64,000 nucleotides of DNA from assembly GCA_900317955.1 (NCBI GenBank), contig ONIP01000013.1:1-64000 (forward strand), read 5' to 3'. Below the pieces are notes generated by a model. The model was not told where the DNA came from. It ran no database searches and worked only from the letters and a program-made list of their open reading frames with translations. Of the stretch, positions 26,887 to 35,220 are shown one piece after another (within the stretch, counting starts at the first letter, position 1; each line of letters begins with the position of its first letter). Source of the stretch: an uncultured Bacteroidales bacterium (lineage in GTDB: Bacteria > Bacteroidota > Bacteroidia > Bacteroidales > P3). A program made the position numbers and the translations under genes.

Positions 26887-27954
26887 CTACAGGCGTTCTA
26901 TCCAGTGCTTGATGTTCTGCTCGTCGTCGAGACGGCATACCAGCAGGCTGTTGTCGCGCAAGGCCACAAGGCAATGCTCCATACCCTGCACGACGGCCTC
27001 ATAGCCGGGCTCGATATTGACGACGCTGTTGCGGGTCTGCTCCAGCACAGCGTGTCCGCTGACGGCATTCTCGGCCGAGTCGTGGGCGGCATGTTCGTAG
27101 AGGGAGCCCCAAGTCCCGATGTCGCTCCAGCCAAAGTCGGCAGGGATGGTGTAGCGGTTGGGGGAGAGTTCCATCACACCGTAGTCGATGCTGATGTTTT
27201 CGCACTGCGGGAACATATCGTTGATGAAGGCCTGTTCCTTCTCTGTACCGAAGAGGTCACGGCCGCTGTCGAAGAGTTTTTCCATGTCGGGCAGGTAGTC
27301 GTGATAGGCACGGCGGATTCCTTGCAGCGACCAAACAAAGATGCCGGCGTTCCAGAGGTAGCGACCGGAGGCGAGGTATTGCTTGGCGGTCTCGAGATTG
27401 GGCTTTTCTTTAAAATTCACCACAGGCTTCACTTCGGCAGTGGTTGCGTTGTCGTCGAGGGGGTTCCATTCGATGTAGCCGTAGCCCGTCTCGGGACGCG
27501 AGGGTTTGATGCCGATGGTGAGGAGGGCGTCGGTGTGGGCGGGTTCTTCGACAAAGTCCATGCCTACACGGATGACACGCTGGAATTCCACCTCGTTGGT
27601 GACGAGATGGTCAGCAGGGGTGACCACAATACTGGCTTCGGGGCAGCGGGAAAGGATGCGGTAGTTGGCGTAGGCGATGCAGGGCGCAGTATTGCGGCGC
27701 ATGGGTTCGCATAGCACTTGGTCGGGTTTGAGCTCGGGCAGGTGCTCAAGAACCAGTTGTTTGTAGGCGGCGTTGGTTACCACCAAGAAGTTCTCGGCAG
27801 GGACAACGGGCAGGAACCGCTCAAAAGTGGAACGGATGAAGCTTTTGCCGGTGCCCAGAATATCGAGGAACTGTTTGGGGTAGTTATTCTTGCTTAAGGG
27901 CCAGAAACGGCTGCCAATGCCTCCGGCCATGATGATACAGTAACGGTTGTTCAT
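26887..27954 (-). CDS. manC: Mannose-1-phosphate guanylyltransferase
   Basis: The 355-residue enzyme makes GDP-mannose from mannose-1-phosphate and GTP for surface glycans. It shows the nucleotidyltransferase signature AGGIGSRFWPLSKNNYPKQF (about 10-29), the TPADHLV metal site (about 109) and FKEKPN (about 178). It lacks the C-terminal isomerase half of fused ManC/AlgA enzymes, so it is the short form usual in Bacteroidetes. It lies 46 bases after trpS on the same strand. Confidence 0.93.
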   Translation of the reverse strand: MNNRYCIIMAGGIGSRFWPLSKNNYPKQFLDILGTGKSFIRSTFERFLPVVPAENFLVVTNAAYKQLVLEHLPELKPDQVLCEPMRRNTAPCIAYANYRILSRCPEASIVVTPADHLVTNEVEFQRVIRVGMDFVEEPAHTDALLTIGIKPSRPETGYGYIEWNPLDDNATTAEVKPVVNFKEKPNLETAKQYLASGRYLWNAGIFVWSLQGIRRAYHDYLPDMEKLFDSGRDLFGTEKEQAFINDMFPQCENISIDYGVMELSPNRYTIPADFGWSDIGTWGSLYEHAAHDSAENAVSGHAVLEQTRNSVVNIEPGYEAVVQGMEHCLVALRDNSLLVCRLDDEQNIKHWIERL

Positions 27955-28000
27955 GGTTTATGATTATAGATTTAATAGAATCTTTGGTGTTTGAAAGGGG

Positions 28001-29017
28001 CTAATTGCGGTAGCCTATTACGTGGCGAACCTCGTGGATGGTTTTACGGGCACTCTCGCGGGCCTTTTCCGCGCCTTGATTCATGACCTTGCGGAGACGG
28101 TCTTCGTCGGCGGCAAGTTCTTCGATGCGGAGACGGAAAGGCTCGGTGAAGGCAACCATGTCTTCGGCAAGCTGCTTCTTCATGTCGCCGTAGCGTATTT
28201 GGCAACGGTTGTAGAGGTCGTTGAAGTATTCCACCGCGTCGGGAGTGGAGACGACACGCATAAGGGTGAAGAGGTTCTCGATTTCGACCGGTTTCTGCTG
28301 GTTCATCTCGGTTGGGCCGCTGTCGGTTTTGGCGCGCATAATCTTTTTACGGATTGATTTGGGGTCTTCGTTCAGGAAGATGGCGTTGCCTTCGCCTTCG
28401 CTCTTGCCCATTTTACCGCTGCCGTCAAGACCAGGGATTTTGACCAGTTGGTCGCCGAAGTTAAAGGCCTGAGGCAGGGGGAAGACGTCGCTCTTGTACA
28501 TGTTGTTAAAACGCTGGGCAAAAGTGCGGGTCATTTCCAGATGCTGCTCCTGGTCTTTGCCCACGGGGACCTTGGTGGCTTTGTGGATGAGGATGTCGGC
28601 GGCCATGAGAGTGGGATAAGTGAGCAGGCCGGCATTGACGTTGTTGGGGTTTTGGCGCACCTTGTCTTTGAACGAAGTGACGCGTTCCAACTCGCCGAGG
28701 TAGGCGTTCATGTTGAAGAAGAGGTAGAGTTCGATGGTTTCGGGAAGGTCGCTTTGCAGATATATGGTGGCTTTCTCAGGGTCGAGGCCGCAAGCAAGGT
28801 ATTGGACTAATATTTGACGGGCATTGCCATAGAGGTCGTCGGGGGTGGGATGGGTGGTAAGGGAATGGTAGTCGGCAATGAAGAAATAGCAGTCGTGTTC
28901 GTCCTGCATTTTGACAAAGTTGCGCAGAGCGCCGAAATAGTTACCGAGGTGCAGGTTGCCAGTGGGGCGGATGCCACTGCACACGATTTCACGCTTAGGG
29001 GTATCGGTCATAGACAT
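28001..29017 (-). CDS. trpS: Tryptophanyl-tRNA synthetase
   Basis: This class I synthetase has 338 residues. The HIGH-type motif is GNLHLGNYFG (about 19-28), and the KMSKS loop reads KMGKSEG (about 203). MAADILIH and VGKDQEQHLEMTR are typical TrpRS segments. The frame opens MSMTD; either Met could start. It is read from the promoter at 29069-29098 with manC downstream. Confidence 0.96.
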   Translation of the reverse strand: MSMTDTPKREIVCSGIRPTGNLHLGNYFGALRNFVKMQDEHDCYFFIADYHSLTTHPTPDDLYGNARQILVQYLACGLDPEKATIYLQSDLPETIELYLFFNMNAYLGELERVTSFKDKVRQNPNNVNAGLLTYPTLMAADILIHKATKVPVGKDQEQHLEMTRTFAQRFNNMYKSDVFPLPQAFNFGDQLVKIPGLDGSGKMGKSEGEGNAIFLNEDPKSIRKKIMRAKTDSGPTEMNQQKPVEIENLFTLMRVVSTPDAVEYFNDLYNRCQIRYGDMKKQLAEDMVAFTEPFRLRIEELAADEDRLRKVMNQGAEKARESARKTIHEVRHVIGYRN

Positions 29018-29068
29018 AGAATGATAAATGAATTACATAAACTGCCGAGGAAAAGTTCCACGGAAATG

Positions 29069-29098
29069 CAAAGATACGAAAAAAAGTTGACGCAACAA
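29069..29098 (-). promoter_or_regulatory. Promoter of trpS
   Basis: TTG (29098-29096), 19 bases, TATCTTTG (29076-29069). Confidence 0.7.
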
Positions 29099-29133
29099 GA
29101 AAAAAAGCACAGAGAGCGAAGAAAAGAGGGACA

Positions 29134-29163
29134 AAAAAATAAGGCCGACATTCGGTCGGCCTT
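29134..29163 (-). terminator. Terminator of the small acidic lipoprotein gene
   Basis: AAGGCCGAC and GTCGGCCTT (29141-29163) form a stem with loop ATTCG; on the minus strand TTATTTTTTT follows. Confidence 0.9.
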
Positions 29164-29185
29164 ACTAATTTGAGTTGTTTCCTGA

Positions 29186-29380
29186 TTATTCAGCAACTTC
29201 GGTAGCAACCTCAGCAGCCTCTTCAACAACGGCCTCAACAGCGTTGCTGTCGATAACGGGCTCTTCAACCATCTGCTCAACAGCAGGGGTGTCGACGTTT
29301 TCAGTGGTAGCAGGATTGTTGTTGCAAGCTGCGAAAGCGAACATACCGGCGATAGCCATAAGGAACATTACTTTTTTCAT
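29186..29380 (-). CDS. Small acidic lipoprotein
   Basis: The 64-residue product starts at the ATG at 29380 (MKKVMFLMAIAGMFAFAAC); the frame is open 40 codons further up but that part is an AT-rich leader. Lipid attachment is at Cys 19. The mature 46 residues are very acidic and rich in Val, Glu and Ala (EEAAEVATEVAE). It has its own promoter and terminator, which suggests strong expression. Role unknown; short lipoproteins like this are common in Bacteroidales. Confidence 0.75.
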   Translation of the reverse strand: MKKVMFLMAIAGMFAFAACNNNPATTENVDTPAVEQMVEEPVIDSNAVEAVVEEAAEVATEVAE

Positions 29381-29454
29381 CTCTTTGAATTTTTTAAAGT
29401 TATCTTTTTTATTGATTGAATTGTTTCGTGATTTTTCTGTTTCTAAATCGGTTG

Positions 29455-29483
29455 CAAAAGTAATACATTTTCCAAGACTACAA
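29455..29483 (-). promoter_or_regulatory. Promoter of the small acidic lipoprotein gene
   Basis: TTG (29483-29481), 18 bases, TACTTTTG (29462-29455), about 75 bases before the start. Confidence 0.7.
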
Positions 29484-29640
29484 GCAAAAAAAAATGTCAA
29501 AAAATCTTAATGTCGGCACAAAATGTTAAAATTCAAAATGTTAAAATTTGGATTTTTCGCATAGTGCAGACTCTTTTTTCTTGAAATTCAGCCTTTTTTA
29601 AACGCGAGAAACGGAAAATTGACCCCTTTTTCGAGCAATT

Positions 29641-30228
29641 TTAGGGCAGCGGAACGAGGCCGTTGAAGCCCATGAATGCCATGGCGAGGATGCCGGCGGT
29701 AACCAGTGCGATGGGCACACCTTTCATGCCCTTGGGCACACCAGTGAGCTCCATCTGCTCGCGGATGCCGGCGAAGATGACCAGTGCGAGGGTGAAGCCG
29801 ACAGCAATGCTGGCCGAATAAACAACGCTCTGGAGAAGGTTCATGTTTTTCTGAACAACGAGGATGGCAACACCGAGCACTGCACAGTTGGTGGTGATAA
29901 GGGGAAGGAAGACGCCCAGAGTCTGGTACAAAGCAGGGGCAATCTTCTTGAGTATGATTTCAACCATCTGGACCAAGCCTGCGATAACAAGGATGTAGGC
30001 AATGGTTTGCAAATAGCCGAGGTTGAGCGGTACTAATATATAGTAATAAATTAAATAGGTGACAATGGTGGCGAGGAGCATGACGAAAAGAACGGCTCCG
30101 CCCATGCCGACAGAACTCTTCACATCCTTCGAAACGCCAAGGAAAGGGCAGATACCAAGGAACTGAGCCAACACGACATTGTTGACAAAGATGGCTCCGA
30201 TAATAAGAGCAAAGATATTGATAGCCAT
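29641..30228 (-). CDS. rnfA: Rnf electron-transport complex subunit A, standing alone
   Basis: The 195-residue protein has six membrane helices and the RnfA signatures FVNNVVLAQFLGICPFLGVS (about 14-33) and LITTNCAVLGVA (about 112-123). Rnf links ferredoxin oxidation and NAD reduction to ion pumping; RnfA and RnfE form its membrane core. The usual rnfBCDGEA partners are absent: upstream is a divergent barrel gene, downstream a gene-free stretch. It is a single-gene unit unless the operon lies elsewhere. Confidence 0.93.
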   Translation of the reverse strand: MAINIFALIIGAIFVNNVVLAQFLGICPFLGVSKDVKSSVGMGGAVLFVMLLATIVTYLIYYYILVPLNLGYLQTIAYILVIAGLVQMVEIILKKIAPALYQTLGVFLPLITTNCAVLGVAILVVQKNMNLLQSVVYSASIAVGFTLALVIFAGIREQMELTGVPKGMKGVPIALVTAGILAMAFMGFNGLVPLP

Positions 30229-30276
30229 AGTATTATTAAAGTTTTATTCTATAATATTATTACTGCATTCGGACTG

Positions 30277-30284
30277 CAAATATA
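30277..30284 (-). promoter_or_regulatory. -7 box of rnfA
   Basis: TATATTTG on the minus strand, about 50 bases before the ATG; no TTG box at the right distance. Confidence 0.45.
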
Positions 30285-30404
30285 CATATTTTTTTTCATT
30301 CATGCAGTTTTATTGTGCCTTTGACCGAAAAAAAATGTTCCGCCATGTAATATCTCCCCCCTTTTTGCGTTTATCGTGGCAATGATAAAAACAGCATTCA
30401 TCCT

Positions 30405-31184
30405 ATGAAGAAAGCAATTGCAACTATCCTTTTTGCGGCCCTGGCCTTCACATCCGCAGCGCAACATGACAGGTGGAACTTTTATGCCGGATGGACATTG
30501 CCGCTGGGCGATTATGCCAAAGCCGACCTTGCCAGCAACAGGTGGGCACTGACGACAGGCGGCAGCCTGGCCGGTGCTGGAATGGGAGGCAACCTGGGTA
30601 TGGCTTACCACATTCCCACCCGCGACAGCAGCCGGATGAGCATAGCCCTCAGCACCGACTTGGTCATCAATGGGGTGAACTCCGAAATCAGAGTCAACCG
30701 CATCACTACTCTGGCCAATCTGCGCCGCAATTTTGCCACCGTGAAGCTTACCCAGCCCCTTTTTCTACATATCCCCGTGCTGGCGGGCCTCCATTACGAG
30801 ACCCCCATCAACCAGAAGTACAATTTCTATGTTACAGCACAGGCCGGCTTGGGCTTCAACATCATTACCAACCGCAGTGCAGAGATGCTGGGCGGCGCCC
30901 AACCTATCGAGGTTGGCAACTTGCAACTATATGACTACTCTTATGTGGACCACTACAGCACTAAGGTGACGGCCGCCTGGCGGGTGGCGGTGGGACTGAC
31001 AGAGAGCCGGCACTGGCTGGCCGACCTGGGATTGTGGGGCATGGGGGCTGTTCTGATTGAGGGTTATGAGGACTTCAACTATCGGGCCGCTGGGGACAGG
31101 TCTCTCCAACAGGGAAGCATGGTGTTTAAAGGCGACTTCATAAACCCCTTGATGTTCATAGCCCGGATAGGCTATCGCCTATAG
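30405..31184 (+). CDS. Outer-membrane beta-barrel protein
   Basis: The 259-residue product has a signal peptide (MKKAIATILFAALAFTSAAQ). Amphipathic strands follow (WNFYAGWTLPLGDYAKA, YNFYVTAQAGLGFNI) and the end is ARIGYRL, a barrel-type C-terminus. No named family was recognised. It converges on tatD with only 11 bases between stops. Confidence 0.75.
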   Translation: MKKAIATILFAALAFTSAAQHDRWNFYAGWTLPLGDYAKADLASNRWALTTGGSLAGAGMGGNLGMAYHIPTRDSSRMSIALSTDLVINGVNSEIRVNRITTLANLRRNFATVKLTQPLFLHIPVLAGLHYETPINQKYNFYVTAQAGLGFNIITNRSAEMLGGAQPIEVGNLQLYDYSYVDHYSTKVTAAWRVAVGLTESRHWLADLGLWGMGAVLIEGYEDFNYRAAGDRSLQQGSMVFKGDFINPLMFIARIGYRL

Positions 31185-31195
31185 CACGGCGGCCA

Positions 31196-31915
31196 TTACA
31201 GACCAAACAGAACGGTGGCCGAGGCAGATGTCACCTCGTCCACTTCGGCGATGGAGACACCTTTGAGGGCTGCAATTTTCTCGGCTATGACAGGGATGTA
31301 GGCGTCGGTCTCCAACAGGATACGTTCCAACGGCACCGCAGCGGCTACAGCGGCAAGGGTGGCGTTCTTGAAGGTCACTACACCGCCTATGCCGACATGG
31401 AAACCCATTTCGATGGCTTTGTTGGCTTCTTGGACACTGCCACCAAAGCAGTGCATTACCCCACGATAGGAGCCAAAATTGAGGTCGCGGAGCAGACCGA
31501 AGAGTTCATTGTATGCCTTGCGTACATGGAGGCACACGGGAAGATCCAGTTCTTTAGCCCAGCGCATCTGGGTTTTGAGTACTTCCCGTTGCTGTTCGAG
31601 AAAGGTTTTGTCCCAGTAGAGGTCGAGACCTATCTCCCCTACCCCGACGTAGGCAGCCTGAGGGTTGAACAGTTTTTGGCGTACCAATTCTAACTCGTTG
31701 GCATAATCAGCGGTTACGGAGGTGGGGTGGAGCCCCATCATTTGTCGGAAGCAGGCGGGGTACTGCGATGCGAGAGCCTCCTGGCGGTCATGACTCAACG
31801 AATCAATACCCGGCAATAACATGAGGGTGACGCCGGAGTCGAGGGCGCGCTGGACGGCTTGGTCGCGGTCGTTGTCGAAAGCCTCGTCGTAGAGATGGCA
31901 GTGGGTGTCAATCAT
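31196..31915 (-). CDS. TatD-family metal-dependent hydrolase
   Basis: The 239-residue enzyme starts MIDTHCHLYDE, where the HxH pair binds metal; VGEIGLDLYWD (about 83) and LLETDAYIP (about 190) are the other TatD motifs, with HVRKA and HCFGG between. TatD proteins are TIM-barrel nucleases or deacylases. The open frame extends 46 codons upstream into the DUF2520 gene, but MIDTHCH is the family start. It overlaps the DUF2520 stop by 8 bases. Confidence 0.93.
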   Translation of the reverse strand: MIDTHCHLYDEAFDNDRDQAVQRALDSGVTLMLLPGIDSLSHDRQEALASQYPACFRQMMGLHPTSVTADYANELELVRQKLFNPQAAYVGVGEIGLDLYWDKTFLEQQREVLKTQMRWAKELDLPVCLHVRKAYNELFGLLRDLNFGSYRGVMHCFGGSVQEANKAIEMGFHVGIGGVVTFKNATLAAVAAAVPLERILLETDAYIPVIAEKIAALKGVSIAEVDEVTSASATVLFGL

Positions 31916-32675
31916 TCTTGAGGCTGCGTAACAAATCGGTAAGACGGTTGTAGAGTTGAAGGGTGGCCTTGTCGTCGGCAAGGAGTTTGCGATGGACTGC
32001 GAGGGTTTTGGTGTCGTTGCGCACAGCGGGGCCGGTGAGTTGGTAACGGACATCGCCCCATTGCACTTTTCTGGCAGTGTTCAGCACCAAGGGGTGGAGT
32101 ATCTCGAAGGGGACGTCGTGCTCACGGCATATTTTCTGGGCTATACCGTAGAGCCCGTTAGTGAAGTTGTTGACAAAGACCGCAGAGAGATGGAGATATT
32201 GCCGTTGCTGGAGGTTGGTGTGATAGATATGCTGGGAAATCATGCCGATAAACTCCTCTATGTCGTCCTCGGTCTTGGGGTCGGAACCTTCGATGCAGAA
32301 AGGGAGTTCGTTGTATTCCAAGGCGACATCGCGGATGAAGGTCTGAGGCGACCAAAGTACACCGTAGCGGAAACTGCAGTCCTCCAGCACTTCTTTGGGG
32401 GTTGCACCTGAGGTGTGAAGAACAAGGGCGTTGCCGACACGGATATCCTTGGCAAGGGAACGGATTGCATCATCGGCCACAGCCAAGATATAGACGTTGG
32501 CGTTAGGGATGAGCTGAGAAATATCGTCAATGGGAATGGCTTCGACCCGCTGGGCCAAAGTGGTTGCGTGGTCGAGATTTCTTGACCATATTTGGTCGAT
32601 TTTATGTCCACGGCCATACAAGGCCAAGGCAAGGTGGGTTGCCACATTGCCCGAACCTATAATGGAAATTCTCAT
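31908..32675 (-). CDS. Rossmann-fold protein with DUF2520
   Basis: The 255-residue protein opens with a dinucleotide-binding loop (IIGSGNVATHLALAL, about 4-18) like NADP-dependent reductases. The C-terminal DUF2520 region has LHLSAVFVNNFTNGLY (about 162-177). The reaction is not established. It is coded just before tatD and 10 bases after the DUF2795 gene, forming a three-gene operon. Confidence 0.9.
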   Translation of the reverse strand: MRISIIGSGNVATHLALALYGRGHKIDQIWSRNLDHATTLAQRVEAIPIDDISQLIPNANVYILAVADDAIRSLAKDIRVGNALVLHTSGATPKEVLEDCSFRYGVLWSPQTFIRDVALEYNELPFCIEGSDPKTEDDIEEFIGMISQHIYHTNLQQRQYLHLSAVFVNNFTNGLYGIAQKICREHDVPFEILHPLVLNTARKVQWGDVRYQLTGPAVRNDTKTLAVHRKLLADDKATLQLYNRLTDLLRSLKND

Positions 32676-32685
32676 ACTTCAGTAT

Positions 32686-32907
32686 TTAATATTCGTCTTC
32701 CTGGAAGAAGAAGTCTTCTTTAGTTGGATAGTCGGGCCAAAGATCCTCAATACTATCATAGGGGTCTCCCTCATCTTCAATCTCCATGAGGTTTTCTATC
32801 ACCTCCATCGGTGCTCCTGTTCTTTGGGCGTAGTCTATAAGCTCATCTTTTGTTGCAGGCCAAGGGGCATCCTCTAACTTTGTTGCTAATTCAAGTGTCC
32901 AATACAT
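32686..32907 (-). CDS. DUF2795 small acidic protein
   Basis: The 73-residue protein (MYWTLELATKLEDAPWPATK...) matches the DUF2795 family, which is highly conserved in Bacteroidetes, including the ends TKEDFFFQEDEY. It is cytoplasmic and of unknown role. It leads the operon with DUF2520 and tatD under a strong promoter. Confidence 0.9.
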   Translation of the reverse strand: MYWTLELATKLEDAPWPATKDELIDYAQRTGAPMEVIENLMEIEDEGDPYDSIEDLWPDYPTKEDFFFQEDEY

Positions 32908-33006
32908 AATTTCTTAGTTTTAACTCTAATCCTTTCGAGATGTAACAATTTGAACCTGTTCTAAATAAAGAACTGTTTAGAACTTGATTTGCTTTCTTTT
33001 TTTTTG

Positions 33007-33037
33007 CAAAAGTACATAAATTTTCCATACTTACAAA
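33007..33037 (-). promoter_or_regulatory. Promoter of the DUF2795-DUF2520-TatD operon
   Basis: TTTG (33037-33034), 19 bases, TACTTTTG (33014-33007). Confidence 0.75.
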
Positions 33038-33110
33038 GTATTTTGAAAAGAATTAGAGTTTTTTACAAAAAAGGTGGCATATCGACATGAAAATAGCTGA
33101 CTGTAGGCAG

Positions 33111-33158
33111 TGAGAAAACCAACCCGCACACGGCAAATGATAGTTTGCGGTGTGCGGG
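33111..33158 (-). terminator. Terminator of the adenosyltransferase gene
   Basis: CCCGCACAC/GTGTGCGGG with inner GCAAA/TTTGC forms a long stem (33123-33158), followed on the minus strand by GGTTTTCTC. Confidence 0.75.
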
Positions 33159-33186
33159 GAAGAGGTATAAATATAGGTTTTGGATA

Positions 33187-33726
33187 CTACTTGAAGAGGG
33201 ACTCTTCTGCGCCCTGGGAGATGACCAGATGGCGTGAGAGGACAAAGAGATAGTCAGAGAGACGGTTGATGTAGCGGGCGATGCGGTTGTCGACAGGCGA
33301 CTGTTCGCTGAGTTTGACAATACAGCGTTCGGCACGACGGCAGACGGTGCGCGCCACATGGCATTGAGCCGAAGGGAGTGTGCCACCCGGCATGACGAAA
33401 CTGCGGAAAGGGGGAAGCTGGGCTTGCAACTCGTCGATATGGCGCTCAATCTCGTCGACAGCCGTGTCGGGAAGTTGGGGCAGTTGGAAAGGAACCTCCT
33501 TCTCGGTTGCCAAAAGGGTTTGCACCACGAAGAGGCGTTTCTGTACCTCTTTAAGCAAATCGAATTGGCGACTGTCAATATCCTTAATCATCTCGGCCAA
33601 TAGACCTATGTGGGCATTTAGTTCGTCGACGGTACCGTAGGCCTCGACCCTGGGATGGCACTTGGAAACCCGGGTGCCGCCCACAAGAGAGGTTGTGCCA
33701 CCATCGCCGGTCTTAGTATATATCAT
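33187..33726 (-). CDS. PduO-type ATP:cob(I)alamin adenosyltransferase
   Basis: The 179-residue enzyme adds the adenosyl group to cob(I)alamin. Family motifs are YTKTGDGGTTSLVGG (about 3-17), YGTVDELNAHIG (about 30-41) and VCRRAERCIVKL (about 127-138), with the C-terminal NRLSDYLFVLSR. It is the last of a run Mrp, NifU, adenosyltransferase. It can supply adenosylcobalamin to the class II reductase NrdJ at 8429-11008. Confidence 0.95.
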   Translation of the reverse strand: MIYTKTGDGGTTSLVGGTRVSKCHPRVEAYGTVDELNAHIGLLAEMIKDIDSRQFDLLKEVQKRLFVVQTLLATEKEVPFQLPQLPDTAVDEIERHIDELQAQLPPFRSFVMPGGTLPSAQCHVARTVCRRAERCIVKLSEQSPVDNRIARYINRLSDYLFVLSRHLVISQGAEESLFK

Positions 33727-33750
33727 ATAGCAGGAAGGAAGGGATAGGGG

Positions 33751-33996
33751 TTACACACGTTCGACTGATTTCACTTCGGGGATAACCCGCTTGATGGCAG
33801 TCTCGATGCCTTGTTTGAGGGTCTGGAGGGCATGGGGGCACGAGCCGCAGTGGCCTGTAAGACGAACCATTACCACACCTTGATTGGTAATGTCGACGTA
33901 CTCCACATCGCCACCATCTTGCTGAAGATAGGGGCGAATCTGCTCCAAAGCGTTCTTTACGCGGCCTTCTACCGCTAAGCGTTCCTGATCTGTCAT
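33751..33996 (-). CDS. NifU-like iron-sulfur scaffold domain protein
   Basis: The 81-residue protein is a stand-alone NifU C-terminal domain with the CGSCP cluster-binding motif (about 50-54) and YLQQDGGDVEY. It carries or delivers Fe-S clusters. It lies between mrp and the adenosyltransferase gene, next to another Fe-S carrier candidate (Mrp). Confidence 0.93.
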   Translation of the reverse strand: MTDQERLAVEGRVKNALEQIRPYLQQDGGDVEYVDITNQGVVMVRLTGHCGSCPHALQTLKQGIETAIKRVIPEVKSVERV

Positions 33997-34047
33997 ATTC
34001 TGTCAATATTAAGTATGTGATACAATAAAATAAACACTTTATGTGGG

Positions 34048-35109
34048 TTATCCCAGCTTGCAAATCTCGCGGATGGTATTCTCGGCAACAGTCATGAATG
34101 CCTTGCTCTCGGGAGTTTCGTTTTCGGTCCAGAGGGCGACGGGCTTGCCGCTGTCGCCGCTTTCGGCAATGCTTTGCACCAGAGGAATTTCACCAAGCAG
34201 GGGCACCTTCATTTCCTCAGCCAACTGTTTGCAGCCTTCTTTGCCGAAGATATAGTACTTATGGTCGGGGAGTTCGGCGGGAGTGAAGTAGGCCATGTTC
34301 TCGACAAATCCCAGAACAGGGATGTTGAGAGCGGGGTTCTGGAACAGCTCCACGCCACGAACCACGTCGGCCAAAGCCACGCGCTGAGGGGTGCTGACGA
34401 TGACGGCACCGGTAACAGGGAGGGTCTGTGCAAGGGTAAGCTGCACATCGCCCGTTCCCGGAGGCATGTCTACAACGAGATAGTCAATCTCACCCCACCA
34501 AGTATCGCCTGCAAGTTGTTTGAGGGCACCGGCAGCCATGGGACCACGCCAAGCCAAAGCACGGTCGGGGTCGACGAGAAAACCTATAGACATCAGTTTG
34601 ATGCCGTAGCGTTCGATGGGGAGCATATAGGTCTTGCCGTTGTGTTCTTCGCCAATTACATCCTCTTGCCCCAAGTTGAACATCATGGGAATGGAAGGAC
34701 CATAGATGTCAGCATCCATAAGGCCTACGCTTGCACCAGTCTTGGCCAGCGAAATAGCGAGGTTCACTGCAACGGTGCTCTTGCCTACGCCGCCTTTGCC
34801 CGACGCAACAACGATGACATGTTTGACCCCGGGGACAAAATCGTGGGGGTCGGGTTGTTCCTGCTGACGGGAGGTGAGGTTGACAGTAACCTCTGCATTC
34901 TCGTCGACATATTCATGAATGGCATTCACACAGTCATCGGTCATGCGTTTTTTCATGGGGCAGGCGGGCGTGGTGAGAACGAGGTCGAAGGAGACCTTGT
35001 TGCCGTCAACGGCAATATTCTCAATCATGCCCAATTGAGTAAGACTTTGCCCTAAATCGGGATCGTCTACATGGCTCAAGGCCATCTCTATCATTGTGGT
35101 TGTAATCAT
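34048..35109 (-). CDS. mrp: Mrp/ApbC-type Fe-S carrier P-loop ATPase
   Basis: The 353-residue protein has an N-terminal MIP18/DUF59 domain (about 1-85) and a P-loop domain with the deviant Walker A GKGGVGKST (about 104-112), DADIYGPS and DMPPGTGD. Such proteins carry Fe-S clusters to apo-proteins. In this copy the segment after ENMAYF has no CxxC pair, unlike Escherichia coli Mrp; I recall that as common in Bacteroidetes. NifU follows 51 bases downstream. Confidence 0.94.
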   Translation of the reverse strand: MITTTMIEMALSHVDDPDLGQSLTQLGMIENIAVDGNKVSFDLVLTTPACPMKKRMTDDCVNAIHEYVDENAEVTVNLTSRQQEQPDPHDFVPGVKHVIVVASGKGGVGKSTVAVNLAISLAKTGASVGLMDADIYGPSIPMMFNLGQEDVIGEEHNGKTYMLPIERYGIKLMSIGFLVDPDRALAWRGPMAAGALKQLAGDTWWGEIDYLVVDMPPGTGDVQLTLAQTLPVTGAVIVSTPQRVALADVVRGVELFQNPALNIPVLGFVENMAYFTPAELPDHKYYIFGKEGCKQLAEEMKVPLLGEIPLVQSIAESGDSGKPVALWTENETPESKAFMTVAENTIREICKLG

Positions 35110-35220
35110 ATTTTTGTATTACTTAGGATTAAAAACCGGCAGGGGAAATGGAGGTTGTTCGGGACTGGCCGGAACGACCGTAATCCAATCGGACTACCGG
35201 AGGTACTTGTTTTTTTGATT

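Noticed and set aside
29381..29500. N-terminal extension of the small acidic lipoprotein
   Set aside because: It would cover the promoter and put the lipoprotein signal in the middle of the protein.
31916..32053. N-terminal extension of the TatD-like gene
   Set aside because: The extension lies inside the DUF2520 gene in another frame; the family begins at MIDTHCH.
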